Made by a program: the position numbers and the translations under genes. Shown here piece by piece: positions 31,410-41,490 of a stretch of 49,896 bases of DNA. The notes under the pieces are model-generated. The model had not been told where the DNA came from and ran no database searches. It saw only the letters and a list, made by a program, of their open reading frames with translations. Every line of letters begins with the position of its first letter. Position 1 is the stretch's first letter. The stretch is from positions 1 to 49,896 of the forward strand of contig JAUWNJ010000022.1 of NCBI GenBank assembly GCA_030612725.1, written 5' to 3'. This stretch comes from Planctomycetales bacterium. Lineage in GTDB: Bacteria > Planctomycetota > Phycisphaerae > SM23-33.

Positions 31410-33263
31410 ATGGGTATTTCATGGTTGAGTCGTGGCAGGACGAGAATGCTTTCGTGTACGGAGAACTGGGACATCTGGGGTCGGTTCTGCGACCTCGATA
31501 TGGTCCGCAGCAGCGGTTTCAATTCGTTTTACGGTGGATTTACCCGCAGTAAGGGCAAACCGTCGGCCGGCAGGAAGACCATAGCCATGCGCCGGGAAGT
31601 AATCAGCAAAACGCCGGGCATAGTCAAGACCCTCAAAGATTCCGGTATGCACGTGATAACCTACGTGTGGACCGGCGGGTTCGACCGGAAATACCACGAC
31701 GAAGCCTCTGCCGAGAAGTTCAAGGGCGAATTTGTCGGACCGCCGCCGACCTGGATCAGGGACGTCAAAGACTACGTCCGCGCCTGCTACGTCAACCCTG
31801 ACTGGATCGAGGAGGTCGCAAGCGACGTCGCCGTCCAGATGACCGAGGGCGGCTCGGATGGTATCTTCTTCGACGTTCTGGTCCCGCTGAACCACTGCGT
31901 CTGCAAACACTGTCAGGCCAAGTTCAAGGAAGATACAGGCCTGGACCTGAAGTCCATGCCGATGCCGGCGTTTTCCGAACCGGCGATGGACCAGACCAGC
32001 GGCGAAGGCTGGAGCGCACAGGAGCGGATTGACTTTTCCAGCAAGGACTACCGCGACTACTTTTTCTGGCGGATGGATACTTTCATTGATTTCTTCCGTC
32101 AGGTTCGCAAGCGGGTCGAAGACCTCACCGGAAGGAGGCCTGTGTGCGTAGGCAACTTCCACTCAAGCCACCCCGAATACGTCTATTGCATCACCCTCGC
32201 CGCCGGCGTGCTCGACGGTGTATATTTCGAGGAAGGCGTTAATTACCCGCCCAACAGCCTGGTCTATGCCTTCAAGGCCGGCGGCGCCGCAATGCCGGGC
32301 GCTGCGCCACTGGTGGTAACCCGCGTCGCCGAAGCCATCCCGACTCCTTCGATGCAAAAGGTCGCCCTGGCTGAAGGCGTAGCCTTCGGAGGATACTTCA
32401 CGCCGTGGGGATACTATATCCACGAATCGGACGACCTGGAGGATGCGACCCGTCAGTGCAACGAATTCTTCGCCGAACACGAGGACATGCTGGCCGACCA
32501 GTCGGACCTGGCCAACGTCGCGCTTATCCAGTCGCTGACCTCGGACATCTTTTACTGGCAGCGTGAACGCCCCGCCGTCAGGGCCATGTCTGTGTTCCTG
32601 ACGGACCTGCACACTCCGTTCGAGTTTCTGATGGCAGAAAACGGCCTGGACGCCGAGCGGCTCGGCAAGTACGCCTTGCTGGTATTGTCGAATACGGGCA
32701 TGGTCTCGGAGGCGGACCTTGCGACGTTCCGTGCGTACATGGACGCCGGCGGGAAGATTATCGCCACCGGCGATGAGGCCTTCTGTTTCGACGAAACAAT
32801 GAAGCGGCGCGATAACAGGCCTGAGCATAAAAACCTGTTCTACATCGCCGGCTGCCCCGAACGGGAATTTACCGACAACAGGATCATAGGCCCGGATTAC
32901 TTCTGCGAATTCGCCACCCCGTCCGGCGAGTTGGCCGAAACCATACAGCGGCACGCCACGCCGCCGATGATAGAGACTTCCGCGCGGACATCGACGTCAA
33001 TCAACCTTACCGAGAGCGATGAAGATATTTTGGTTCACATGGTCAACCTTCACGTGAACATGCGCCTGTCGCAATTATTCATCAGGCTGGACCGCGACGT
33101 TAGTCTGCGTGTTCGCGTGCCCGGCGGCGTCAAGTCAGCCACGCTTCTGTCGCCGGACATCGAAGGCGGTTCCGGTCCGATTGATTTCACACAAAACGGC
33201 GACTACGTCGAATTGAAAATACCGGAAGTGAAGCACTACGTAATCGTCAAACTACAGAAGTAG
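31410..33263 (+). CDS. Glycoside-hydrolase-like TIM-barrel protein
   Basis: 617 residues from the ATG at 31410 (AAGGAG 7-8 nt upstream). The N-terminal ~370 residues look like a (beta/alpha)8 barrel of the GH42/GH29-like superfamily: GSDGIFFDVLVPL at a strand end with an Asp pair, CVCKHCQAKF with two CxxC-spaced Cys, GVYFEEGVN with a Glu pair, and FGGYFTPWGYY. Residues about 390-520 resemble the beta-galactosidase trimerisation (GATase-like) domain: YALLVLSNTGMVSEADLATFRAYMDAGGKIIATG. A beta-sandwich ends the protein. There is no signal peptide. The exact sugar is unknown. Confidence 0.75.
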   Translation: MGISWLSRGRTRMLSCTENWDIWGRFCDLDMVRSSGFNSFYGGFTRSKGKPSAGRKTIAMRREVISKTPGIVKTLKDSGMHVITYVWTGGFDRKYHDEASAEKFKGEFVGPPPTWIRDVKDYVRACYVNPDWIEEVASDVAVQMTEGGSDGIFFDVLVPLNHCVCKHCQAKFKEDTGLDLKSMPMPAFSEPAMDQTSGEGWSAQERIDFSSKDYRDYFFWRMDTFIDFFRQVRKRVEDLTGRRPVCVGNFHSSHPEYVYCITLAAGVLDGVYFEEGVNYPPNSLVYAFKAGGAAMPGAAPLVVTRVAEAIPTPSMQKVALAEGVAFGGYFTPWGYYIHESDDLEDATRQCNEFFAEHEDMLADQSDLANVALIQSLTSDIFYWQRERPAVRAMSVFLTDLHTPFEFLMAENGLDAERLGKYALLVLSNTGMVSEADLATFRAYMDAGGKIIATGDEAFCFDETMKRRDNRPEHKNLFYIAGCPEREFTDNRIIGPDYFCEFATPSGELAETIQRHATPPMIETSARTSTSINLTESDEDILVHMVNLHVNMRLSQLFIRLDRDVSLRVRVPGGVKSATLLSPDIEGGSGPIDFTQNGDYVELKIPEVKHYVIVKLQK

Positions 33264-33304
33264 GCTGGGACGGAGTCCCACCTTTTCCCCGGGAGAAACA
33301 AAAA

Positions 33305-35104
33305 ATGCTTGAGGTTGGAATCCTTGATTCATTGGCCAAGTTGTGCCGGCGGGCGGATGCCCCCAACGACTACTTCCTGCTGGAATCGTTCATGAGCGCC
33401 GAAACAACGCCCCTGGACACCGATAAACTGTTTCGCGGGCCTGCACGGGTAAGCCTTCAGGCTGCGCGCGGCGAGGCAGAATCCTTCCAGATGCTGCTCC
33501 GCGCCGACAGCAAGCAGGCGGAGAAAGTCAGTATAGAAGTCGGCGGATTGGACGGGCAGGCCGGCGGCATCGCCGCTGAAAACATCACTTACAATCCGGT
33601 GGGTTTTATCAAGTCAAAGCCCTTCGACCGTTTCGACGAAATGACGAAGCGAGGCCTGAACGACTACGCCGCCGACCCGCTGATGCCGGCCGACGAGATG
33701 TCGGTTACACCCGACGACCTCCTGCCGGTGTGGGTAACTGTAAGTGTTCCGCGCGATGCAGCCGACGGGGCCTACAGCGGAAACCTATTGGTTACCGCCG
33801 GCGACACCGATCCGGTCGAGGTGAAGATAGACCTTCAGGTCTGGAACATCACGTTGCCGGAGGCCTGCCCCCTGTGGGTCAGCCCCACCGGCGACCTGCC
33901 CCTCGCCATGGAGACAGCCGGCTTCGACCCGACCGATGCCGAGCAGGTGGAGGCATATTGCCGCAGCCACGCACGCCTGCTGAAAAAATACTACATCCAC
34001 GGCACACTGCTTCGGATCCACTGGTGGACCGGCTCGCAGAAACCCGACGGCAGTTGGGAACTGGACTTCTCGCTCCTCGACAGGGCCATCGACGCCATGC
34101 GGGAAGAGGGGGTATTCCGCTTTGCCGCCTTCTTCGGTTACGAGGGCAAGAAATCCGACTTTTTCCCCGGAGTGAAGGGACTGCCCTGGTCCGAGTTCTA
34201 TCAACTGTTTGCCGACCATATGCGAGAAAGAGGCCTGATGCCCAAAGAAGGATGGAGCGATAACTTCATCTTCCAGATCGGGCCTGACGAGCCGGGGATC
34301 AATCAGCCTGGAATCGGAGAGGGAAAGGTCGAAGCGGGCTTCGACCCGAACCATCCCATCCTGAAGGAGGCCATCCAGCACCAGGTCTGGGCGGAAGAAG
34401 CCCGCCTCCAGCCGCACGGGGGATGCCTGGCCACGCTCTTCGAGCCTGGCGACCCCAAGTTCAACTGGGAATTGCTGGGAGACCACTATCAACTCATAAA
34501 GTTCAACGATTACCGCGAGTTGGACACCGAATTCGCCAACCGGCAGCGCAGCAAGGGCGCGTCGTTGTGGTGGTACACCTGCTGCTGGCCTCAAAGCCCG
34601 AATTTCCTGCTGACGAATTCGCTGGTCGAGGCGCGTCTGATCCCGTGGGTGGCGTGGAAGGCGCGTGTTACGGGCATAACTTTCTATGGTTACGACCTTT
34701 GGCAACGGCACAAGGAGCCATGGTCGTTCCTTTACCCGAGCAAAGAGGAAGGGCATTTCGGCGACCACCTGAAGGTCTATCCAAACCCGCGTAAGGACAT
34801 CAACGAGCCGATTTTTGGTTCGGTGCGGATGGAGGCCTATCGCGACGGACTTGAGGACTACGCCTATCTCTGGATGCTGGACCAGGCCGCCGAGGCTGCC
34901 GAACAGGCCGGCGACACCGCCGGGGCCGCTCACGGGCGGGAAGTCCTCCGGAACTCCGTCGAGACCATCGTCAGGTACGGCGACGAGTACGAATGGGGCC
35001 GGGGGCATCTGCTCGACCCGGGCAAACGCTTCCCGACCGCCGACGATTTCCAAAAGGTCCGAGCCGACCTCGCAAAGGCTATTGAGGAACTGACGTCACG
35101 TTAG
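33305..35104 (+). CDS. GH123/DUF4091-family glycoside hydrolase
   Basis: 599 residues. An N-terminal beta-sandwich (to about 190) is followed by a TIM barrel and the DUF4091 C-terminal region (WWYTCCWPQSPNF...IPWVAWKARVTGITFYGYDLW). Asp328-Glu329 in QIGPDEPG is the substrate-assisted catalytic pair expected of GH123. Characterised GH123 enzymes remove beta-N-acetylgalactosamine from glycans. The protein has no signal peptide and so would cleave imported oligosaccharides. It lies 41 bp after the GH-like gene. A short copy of its last codons occurs at 40020-40047, downstream of the enolase-like gene. Confidence 0.83.
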   Translation: MLEVGILDSLAKLCRRADAPNDYFLLESFMSAETTPLDTDKLFRGPARVSLQAARGEAESFQMLLRADSKQAEKVSIEVGGLDGQAGGIAAENITYNPVGFIKSKPFDRFDEMTKRGLNDYAADPLMPADEMSVTPDDLLPVWVTVSVPRDAADGAYSGNLLVTAGDTDPVEVKIDLQVWNITLPEACPLWVSPTGDLPLAMETAGFDPTDAEQVEAYCRSHARLLKKYYIHGTLLRIHWWTGSQKPDGSWELDFSLLDRAIDAMREEGVFRFAAFFGYEGKKSDFFPGVKGLPWSEFYQLFADHMRERGLMPKEGWSDNFIFQIGPDEPGINQPGIGEGKVEAGFDPNHPILKEAIQHQVWAEEARLQPHGGCLATLFEPGDPKFNWELLGDHYQLIKFNDYRELDTEFANRQRSKGASLWWYTCCWPQSPNFLLTNSLVEARLIPWVAWKARVTGITFYGYDLWQRHKEPWSFLYPSKEEGHFGDHLKVYPNPRKDINEPIFGSVRMEAYRDGLEDYAYLWMLDQAAEAAEQAGDTAGAAHGREVLRNSVETIVRYGDEYEWGRGHLLDPGKRFPTADDFQKVRADLAKAIEELTSR

Positions 35105-35191
35105 TACTCTGTCACAGATGAAGCGACAGGTGTTACAGACCGCTAAAGTGTCTTGCGGTCCGACTACAACAAATGGAAAGGGACCATCACG

Positions 35192-38100
35192 ATGAAACAC
35201 TCCACCGGTGTGCACACAGCGGCTTTGGCGATTGTCTTTCTAGCGACCCTTGGTGTAGCCTCCGCTGAGGTTGAGGGGCCCAGGCGTATCGTCCTGCCGG
35301 AGAAACTGTCGCTTTCGGCCATGCTGACTCCCGACGACGTTCTCGTGCCTTGGGCGCAGATCGAGACCAAGTTCAAGGCCGGCGACCCGGACATATGTAA
35401 CTGGGTCGCCAAAACGATGGAAGCGGCCAAGCGGTGGGCCGACCAGCCGGACAGTTACTACATGGGCCTGTTCCGTCCGGAAACGCTGTTCGGGCGCAGC
35501 ACCATCACCTGCCCCTTTCATCCACATATGTTCGTGTGGCTTCCCTTTGACTGGGACCCCGACAAACCCTGGCGACTGACGTGCGCCCAGTGCAAGAAAG
35601 AAGGTCGAAAACCCGACTATTACCCCAACGAGTTGTATCCGGACAACGGCAAAGGCTGCCGTCCCACCGACGAGGTATGGCGAAAGACCCATACGCCCGA
35701 ATGGTCCGCCAAGTACAGGATCCCCTGGGAGAAATGGGACGGGCACACCCACGGCCACGTTGACGGTCATACCTTCTTCTTCCTGGGCTGTGCTCAGTTC
35801 CGCATCTTCTTTGAAATGAATTATCGTCGCGACATCCTGGGCACGATGTGCAAGGCGTACGTCTTCGGGTCCAGGCTCTACCCTGCCGGAAGCGACGAGC
35901 GGAAATTGGCATCGGTCTGCGCCCGTAAGTCCAGACTGATAATGGTTACCATGGCGCGGACGATCATGGGCGACGGCTACCTGCAGGACGTACTCGGGAT
36001 GGATCGGAAGCGGTACCGCCAGGCCGTCGATTCCCTGGCGATCGGACCCGACGGCAAAGCTCTGGCACACAAGGAGTATCCTGGCTACGAGCGACGGGAC
36101 ATCAGCAGCGATCATTCCGCCAACGATCCCGAGCATCCCTTGGAGGCATTACGTCCCTCCAGGCGAAAGCGGCTGACCATTTTCCCGGATACCCACTGGA
36201 ACATGTGGGCGAACATGTGGCTGAGGTCCTACACGATGATCCAGGACAGTTTCACTCCCGACGAGCGGCAGGCCAAACTGACCGGTCTGGTTGAGCGATT
36301 GCTGCTCTCCAAAACCGGCGACGCCGAACGCCTTAAGAAGCGGGACCGCTCGCTCAAGCGTGGTGTGATGGAATATGGAATGCGTCCCTACGACCTGTCC
36401 ATGCGAGGCAACCTCACCGGTAGCACGGCCTGGAGCAACCTGAACCTGGGCCTGACGCTCAAGGACCGGGAGATCGTCCGCAACGTGGGCGCAGATATCT
36501 GGTTCAACCTGCGGAACTACTTTACCGGCGACGGTCTCGGCTACGAAACCTCGCCTCACTATACTCAGGTCGCCATAGGCAACATCTCGCCGTCACTGGC
36601 GAGCCTCAACGGTATGAAGGAAGGATTCGGTCCCGGAGATCCCTTCTGGGACGAGAAGACCGGTTCCCTGAGGCCATACAAGGACCCCGTCCTGGCGGCG
36701 GCAGCCTACAGCCCGCTGCTGAGCGTACTGCCCGATGGTCGGTGCGCGGTATGGGTTGACTCGTGGATCACCGAAGAACCCGACATGCCTCTGATGATCG
36801 AAAAAGTCGCCAACGCCGTCGGCGGAATCCCCGAGAGATTCACGCCGTGGCTGAATGTTACCAAGGACGACCGGGGCAAGTTGAACGTCAGCCTCAAGAA
36901 GGAACTGACCCTGCCCAGTTACGTCATAGGCTCAAACAGGCTGGCCGTTATGAGAACAGGCCTCGGACAGGACCAGACGTTCGTCTCCGTGGACTGGTCC
37001 AGAAGGACCGGACACAGCCACGACGGCCCGTTCAACCTCCTGCTGTATGGCGCGCGTCACGAGATGCTTTTCGACCAGGGCTACCTCAATAACATCACGC
37101 CCACCCAGGCGTGGATGAACAGCGCCGAGTCGCACAACACCGCCCTTGTGCGGTCGGCCGACGGAAACGCCGCCGACTGCTTCACTTGGCGGGGCAGCCT
37201 GAGGTTTTTTGCCGACACACCGCACGTCCAGGCCGTCGAGGTCGCCGAAGAGAACCCCGACCTGCTGCGAAAGGTCGTCCCCGCCGGTCAGAAGGCGATT
37301 TATCAGCGTACGGTGGTGCTGATACCGGCCAAGAATCCTTACGTGGTTGACATATTCCGACTCCACGGAGGCGCCACGCACGACTACTACGTCCACAGTC
37401 TGGGTGAAAATCTCGCCGTCACCGGCGCGACACTCAAGGCGGAAGCCGACCGGAAGAAATCGCTCTACGACATCAGCGGTTTCACATACGCCACCGACAG
37501 CGGCGCTCGCGTTATCACCGGCATCAGCCGGGCGAAAACCGACGGACCATTCACCGCAACATGGAGCAACATAAGGGATTGGCGGAGCGGCTCGGCCGAG
37601 ATGGACGCCGACGCCGTTACCCGTGTCCGCATGCTGGGGTCGCCCGGAACCGAGATATTAGTGGGCGATTCCTTCGGTCAGCGTTATATCGACGGGCCCG
37701 ACGTTGCCGAGCGAGTAACCGTCATGTGCGTCCGCCGCAAAGCCGGGGATTTCCGCGACGTCCCCGACGCCTTCGTTGCCGTCATCGACGCAACCCGCGG
37801 CAAGGTCGATAACATCAAGCAACTCCGGCAACTACAGGTCCTCTCAGGCGACAAGGCCGGCGTGGGAGTCAAGATCACCAGGGCCGGAGGGATCGACTAT
37901 GTCCTGAGCACCACGCACGACGACACTGCGACGACCTTTGTCGATCCCGACACCAAGAAGAAAATCACCCTGACCGGCAGGCTCGGTGTGATAAGAATCG
38001 AGACCGGCAAGGGCGTTTCGCTGGTGCTGGTTCAGGGTAAGCATCTGGGCTTTGGAAGCAAAGCAGTCTCCAGCGGATCAGCAAGCCTCAATGGGCGACT

Positions 38101-38614
38101 GGTCGGCTTCAACAACCGCAACATGGTGCTGACCGTCGAATCCGACGCGGCAATCCCGACCGGGACAGACCTGGCCGGACGGGTGCTGATCGTTCGCCAC
38201 GCCTGTCAGGCAGACGCCTTCACCATCCGCAGGATCGACAGGCTCGCACCCGGACGATACGGAATCGCCGTCGCCGACATGACGAGCCTGTCCAGGTGCA
38301 TGGTACGAGTCAAATCCATTGCGGGCGAATCGGTGGCCATAGAGCCAACGCCGATCCTGTACCGAGAGAACGACTTCTTCGTCTATCGGGAAGACCAGGC
38401 CGGTCAGGCGGTCCTCCTGGCGCCCTACAAGGGAGAAACCAAAGAGGTCTTCGACGAGCACGGCACGACCATGGGCCGATATACCACCGCCACGCTGGTC
38501 GGGTGCAAGGGCATAAAGCCCGGCATGCGCCTGCTTATCAGCGCTTTGCAGATCGGACGAGACACGGTCTCGATTCCTGCAATCCGTTCGACGGTCTCGG
38601 CCGAGGCGAACTGA
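35192..38614 (+). CDS. Large secreted heparinase II/III-like protein
   Basis: 1140 residues from the ATG at 35192 (AAAGGGA upstream). A signal peptide of about 25 residues (ALAIVFLATLGVASA) sends it out of the cytoplasm. The first part contains paired Cys (TCAQCKKEG) and Trp/His-rich segments. The alpha-toroid lies at about 230-560. The heparinase II/III domain follows: VSVDWSRRTGHSHDGPFNLL, where His and Tyr of the lyase centre are expected, then AESHNTALV. The final 300 residues are beta-rich. This family cuts uronic-acid-containing polysaccharides by beta-elimination. The polymer is not known. It is the only clearly secreted catalytic protein of the cluster. Confidence 0.8.
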   Translation: MKHSTGVHTAALAIVFLATLGVASAEVEGPRRIVLPEKLSLSAMLTPDDVLVPWAQIETKFKAGDPDICNWVAKTMEAAKRWADQPDSYYMGLFRPETLFGRSTITCPFHPHMFVWLPFDWDPDKPWRLTCAQCKKEGRKPDYYPNELYPDNGKGCRPTDEVWRKTHTPEWSAKYRIPWEKWDGHTHGHVDGHTFFFLGCAQFRIFFEMNYRRDILGTMCKAYVFGSRLYPAGSDERKLASVCARKSRLIMVTMARTIMGDGYLQDVLGMDRKRYRQAVDSLAIGPDGKALAHKEYPGYERRDISSDHSANDPEHPLEALRPSRRKRLTIFPDTHWNMWANMWLRSYTMIQDSFTPDERQAKLTGLVERLLLSKTGDAERLKKRDRSLKRGVMEYGMRPYDLSMRGNLTGSTAWSNLNLGLTLKDREIVRNVGADIWFNLRNYFTGDGLGYETSPHYTQVAIGNISPSLASLNGMKEGFGPGDPFWDEKTGSLRPYKDPVLAAAAYSPLLSVLPDGRCAVWVDSWITEEPDMPLMIEKVANAVGGIPERFTPWLNVTKDDRGKLNVSLKKELTLPSYVIGSNRLAVMRTGLGQDQTFVSVDWSRRTGHSHDGPFNLLLYGARHEMLFDQGYLNNITPTQAWMNSAESHNTALVRSADGNAADCFTWRGSLRFFADTPHVQAVEVAEENPDLLRKVVPAGQKAIYQRTVVLIPAKNPYVVDIFRLHGGATHDYYVHSLGENLAVTGATLKAEADRKKSLYDISGFTYATDSGARVITGISRAKTDGPFTATWSNIRDWRSGSAEMDADAVTRVRMLGSPGTEILVGDSFGQRYIDGPDVAERVTVMCVRRKAGDFRDVPDAFVAVIDATRGKVDNIKQLRQLQVLSGDKAGVGVKITRAGGIDYVLSTTHDDTATTFVDPDTKKKITLTGRLGVIRIETGKGVSLVLVQGKHLGFGSKAVSSGSASLNGRLVGFNNRNMVLTVESDAAIPTGTDLAGRVLIVRHACQADAFTIRRIDRLAPGRYGIAVADMTSLSRCMVRVKSIAGESVAIEPTPILYRENDFFVYREDQAGQAVLLAPYKGETKEVFDEHGTTMGRYTTATLVGCKGIKPGMRLLISALQIGRDTVSIPAIRSTVSAEAN

Positions 38615-38627
38615 CGAGCGAACGAAA

Positions 38628-38693
38628 ATGAGGATTCATGGCAAAGTTATCGACGCACACACGCACATGTGGGACGGCCCGGCTGCAAGGTAA
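38628..38693 (+). pseudogene. N-terminal remnant of an amidohydrolase-like gene
   Basis: A 21-residue frame, MRIHGKVIDAHTHMWDGPAAR and stop, begins with the VIDAHTH metal-binding strand that opens amidohydrolase-superfamily (PF04909-type) proteins. Nothing more of such a protein is seen in any frame before the enolase-like gene starts at 38752. It therefore looks like the stump of a gene whose body was deleted. No distinct ribosome-binding site remains. Confidence 0.6.
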
Positions 38694-38751
38694 TTTCCAG
38701 TCGCTTGCCGGACCCGCAACGTGAACAATTTCAGACCAAGAGGCCGGCGTA

Positions 38752-40011
38752 ATGCAGACCGACATTCTGGACGCAAGTGTAACGTTCATCAGCCAACCGT
38801 TTATCAGTCCGCTGATACTGAGTTCCGGCGAGATTTCGGAACTGACCGAAGCGCGTGCCGAGGTAGTGGTTCGCGTGAACGGTCGAGAGGCTCGCGGGCG
38901 AGGCTCGATCTATCTCAGCGACCTGTGGTCCTGGCCGGACCAGACGCTTTGCCATGAGCATCGCGATGCGGCGCTGAGGCGATTGTGCGAGCATATCGCC
39001 TGCGACCTGTCGGCGCTTTGCGGCGGGCGAGCGGCGCATCCGACGGAACTGGGCCTGATACTGCACGATAACGTCTGCCGGGAGCCTTCGCCGCCCGCGC
39101 TCGCCAGGGCAATGTGCGCCAGCCCGTTTGATGCGGCGATTCACGACGCAGCCGGAATCGCCCTGAACATCTCGGCGTTCGACTTCTACAAAGACCCGGC
39201 GCCGCTGCCCTGCGCCGATCGATACTTCGCCGACAGGAATGCCTGCGAGGAAATCCGCCGGACGATTCATCCGCCGAAGCGAACCCTGCAGGCGTGGTGC
39301 ATTGTCGGCGGGAACGACTCGATGGAAAAGGACCTCTGCCCGTGGATCCGTAACCGTGGCTATCGTTGTTTCAAGATAAAGGTCCACGGCCGTGACAATG
39401 CCGACGATGCCGCTCGGACGGTGGAGGTTTTCCGAGCGGCCAGGGAATTCGGCGTCGAGAAGCCCTGGCTGTCCGTGGACGCAAACGAGGCGAACGGCGA
39501 CGCCGACAGCGTCCTTGATTATCTCCGGCGGTTGAAGGCGGTCGATACTGATGCGTTTGCGGCGTTGCAATATCTGGAACAGCCCACCGGACGGAACATC
39601 AAGTCGCTTCGGTTTGACTGGCGAGAGGTCGCGAAACTCAAACCGGTAATGCTGGATGAGGGGCTGACCGACCTGGGTCTGATGGAGGAGGCCGTCGCTC
39701 AAGGATGGAGCGGCTTTGCCCTGAAGACGTGCAAAGGCCACAGTTTCGCCCTTGTCGCCGCGGCGTGGGCCAGGCAGCATGGTCTGCTCGTTTCATTGCA
39801 GGACCTGACCAACCCCGGCTTGTCACTGATTCATGCGGCACTGTTTGCGGCGCATGTGCCGATGATTAACGATGTGGAATTGAACTCGCCGCAGTTCACG
39901 CCGGCTGCTAATGCGGATTGGTTGCCCGGGCTGAGCGGCCTGTTCGAGCCGACCGGCGGAATGCATCGCCTGCCGGATGAAATTCCGCCCGGCCTGGGTT
40001 CGACGCTGTAA
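38752..40011 (+). CDS. Enolase-superfamily (MLE/MR-type) enzyme
   Basis: 419 residues. After an alpha+beta capping domain comes the barrel with Lys208-x-Lys210 (FKIKVHG), metal ligands Asp243 (SVDANEA), Glu276 (LEQPTG) and Asp302/Glu303 (MLDEGLTD), and Lys325 (ALKTCKGHS) on the opposite face. This is the muconate-lactonising-enzyme arrangement, used by epimerases, racemases, cycloisomerases and some sugar-acid dehydratases. Given the lyase and GH neighbours, dehydration or isomerisation of a sugar acid is plausible; this is inference. There is no signal peptide. A stump of an amidohydrolase lies just ahead and a stump of the GH123 gene end just behind. Confidence 0.82.
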   Translation: MQTDILDASVTFISQPFISPLILSSGEISELTEARAEVVVRVNGREARGRGSIYLSDLWSWPDQTLCHEHRDAALRRLCEHIACDLSALCGGRAAHPTELGLILHDNVCREPSPPALARAMCASPFDAAIHDAAGIALNISAFDFYKDPAPLPCADRYFADRNACEEIRRTIHPPKRTLQAWCIVGGNDSMEKDLCPWIRNRGYRCFKIKVHGRDNADDAARTVEVFRAAREFGVEKPWLSVDANEANGDADSVLDYLRRLKAVDTDAFAALQYLEQPTGRNIKSLRFDWREVAKLKPVMLDEGLTDLGLMEEAVAQGWSGFALKTCKGHSFALVAAAWARQHGLLVSLQDLTNPGLSLIHAALFAAHVPMINDVELNSPQFTPAANADWLPGLSGLFEPTGGMHRLPDEIPPGLGSTL

Positions 40012-40019
40012 GACCGACA

Positions 40020-40047
40020 TAACAAAGGCTGTTGAGGAACTGACATC
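40020..40047 (+). repeat. Remnant of a GH123/DUF4091 gene 3' end
   Basis: TAACAAAGGCTGTTGAGGAA followed by CTGACATC is nearly the same as the last codons of the GH123 gene at 35075-35100 (KAIEELTSR; here TKAVEELTS). It has no intact gene attached. It fits deletion of a second GH123 paralogue that once stood here. Confidence 0.6.
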
Positions 40048-40119
40048 ACAACGCCAGATCATGGACCCACCTGTAGCCGACCCGACGGCGGCTCAGTGGA
40101 AAAGAAAGGATATTTTACA

Positions 40120-41466
40120 ATGGCATCCGAAAAGCAATCTGAATTCAAGGTGGACTGGAAGCGCAGGAAGGTCGTTGTCTTTGAAAGCGACGACTGGGGA
40201 GGCTGTGAGAACGCTTTTGTGGATACTGAAACCCGCGAGAGAGCGATGAGCGTCCCGGCCATCATGGACGGATTTACACGGTATGGCGGCAAGATGAGCC
40301 CCTGGGCGTGGCATGTGTTAGAGACCGCCGAAGACATGCAGCGGTTGTTCGACCTGCTGCTCAGTTTCAAAGGCGGGGACCGCCGCCCGGCCATCTTCAC
40401 TCCGATATACCTCATAGCCAATCCGGACTTTGAAGCCATCGCCGAGAACAACTTCACCGAGTACGTGGACATCGGTATCGGCGAGGGCTTTCCGAAGCAC
40501 TGGAAGCGGGGAGACATCATCTCTAAGGCGAAGGAAGGGATCGAACTCGGCGTCTGGTACCCCCAGACCCATGGCAGGACGCACCATTACTCTCCGGGTA
40601 AATGGCTGAGGACGCTACGGGAGAAACGCGATGAGGCGATAGTGGCCGCCTTTGAGTTTCGCATCATAGGCTTTCCCTCGCCCTCTTCGGACCGCTACGA
40701 GGTACTGGGGCTTGAGTTCGACGGGTTAAGCCCCGATCAGTTGGATGCGTGGTTCGGGACAGGCCTGGACTATTTCCGCCGTGCCTTCGGGTACGAGACG
40801 CCTTGCGCCCCGATAACCGATGCCGGGCCGCCGGAGGATGTACAAAGGCTGGAGCGCGTGCTGTCGAGGCATCAAATAAAACTCCGCTCACACAGCAACA
40901 TGGGGTTTGTGGGATCCGAGTTCTTCGAAAAACCCTTCGATTCCATTGTGGGTAAGACCGCAGCCGAACTTGACCTTACCTACCTTGGCTGGACCGGTTT
41001 CCTGGACCCCCTGGGACGGCCTGACGGGGAAGGGGTAAAAGGGTTCACCCATGCGTACGATTGTATTCTGAAGAGTTGGGCGCAGGATTTCCCAGCCATC
41101 ATCGGAGGACACCGCACCAACTACGTCAGCCTGAATCCGCAGCAGCGGAAACAGGGTTTTGAGCAACTCGAACGGCTGCTTGCCACGCTTGAGCGGGAGC
41201 ATCCCGATGCGGTGTACCTGACCAGTTGCGAGGTCGGTCGGTTATACAGGACGGGAACGTCGGTGCTTCGGTTTGGAGATCAGGTCGTGTGTCGAAATTA
41301 CTCGCAACGAAGCCGTGAATTTGTCGTGCCCCTGCCTGATGACAGGCGGCCTGGGACTCTGCGAAACCTGCGGACCGACGTTGAAATTCCGGTGCGACTG
41401 ACCGAAAAGGCTGCGACCTTCGAGGCAGGCGACGGAGACTACGTGCTTGAATTGCTACGAAGTTGA
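40120..41466 (+). CDS. Polysaccharide-deacetylase-like barrel protein, function uncertain
   Basis: 448 residues from the ATG at 40120, where AAAGGA lies 9 nt upstream; the GTG at 40096 lacks a site. KVVVFESDDWGG resembles the first strand of NodB-type or glycoside-hydrolase-like deacetylase barrels, with an Asp pair as metal ligands. GVWYPQTHGRTHH supplies further His residues, and LRSHSNMGFVG and FPAIIGGHRTNYV suggest more of the active site. No signal peptide is seen. I treat it as a probable metal-dependent carbohydrate deacetylase; the assignment rests on these motifs alone. It lies 24 bp ahead of the second ceramidase-like gene. Confidence 0.6.
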   Translation: MASEKQSEFKVDWKRRKVVVFESDDWGGCENAFVDTETRERAMSVPAIMDGFTRYGGKMSPWAWHVLETAEDMQRLFDLLLSFKGGDRRPAIFTPIYLIANPDFEAIAENNFTEYVDIGIGEGFPKHWKRGDIISKAKEGIELGVWYPQTHGRTHHYSPGKWLRTLREKRDEAIVAAFEFRIIGFPSPSSDRYEVLGLEFDGLSPDQLDAWFGTGLDYFRRAFGYETPCAPITDAGPPEDVQRLERVLSRHQIKLRSHSNMGFVGSEFFEKPFDSIVGKTAAELDLTYLGWTGFLDPLGRPDGEGVKGFTHAYDCILKSWAQDFPAIIGGHRTNYVSLNPQQRKQGFEQLERLLATLEREHPDAVYLTSCEVGRLYRTGTSVLRFGDQVVCRNYSQRSREFVVPLPDDRRPGTLRNLRTDVEIPVRLTEKAATFEAGDGDYVLELLRS

Positions 41467-41490
41467 AACATAACGAAAGGAGCCGGGCAA

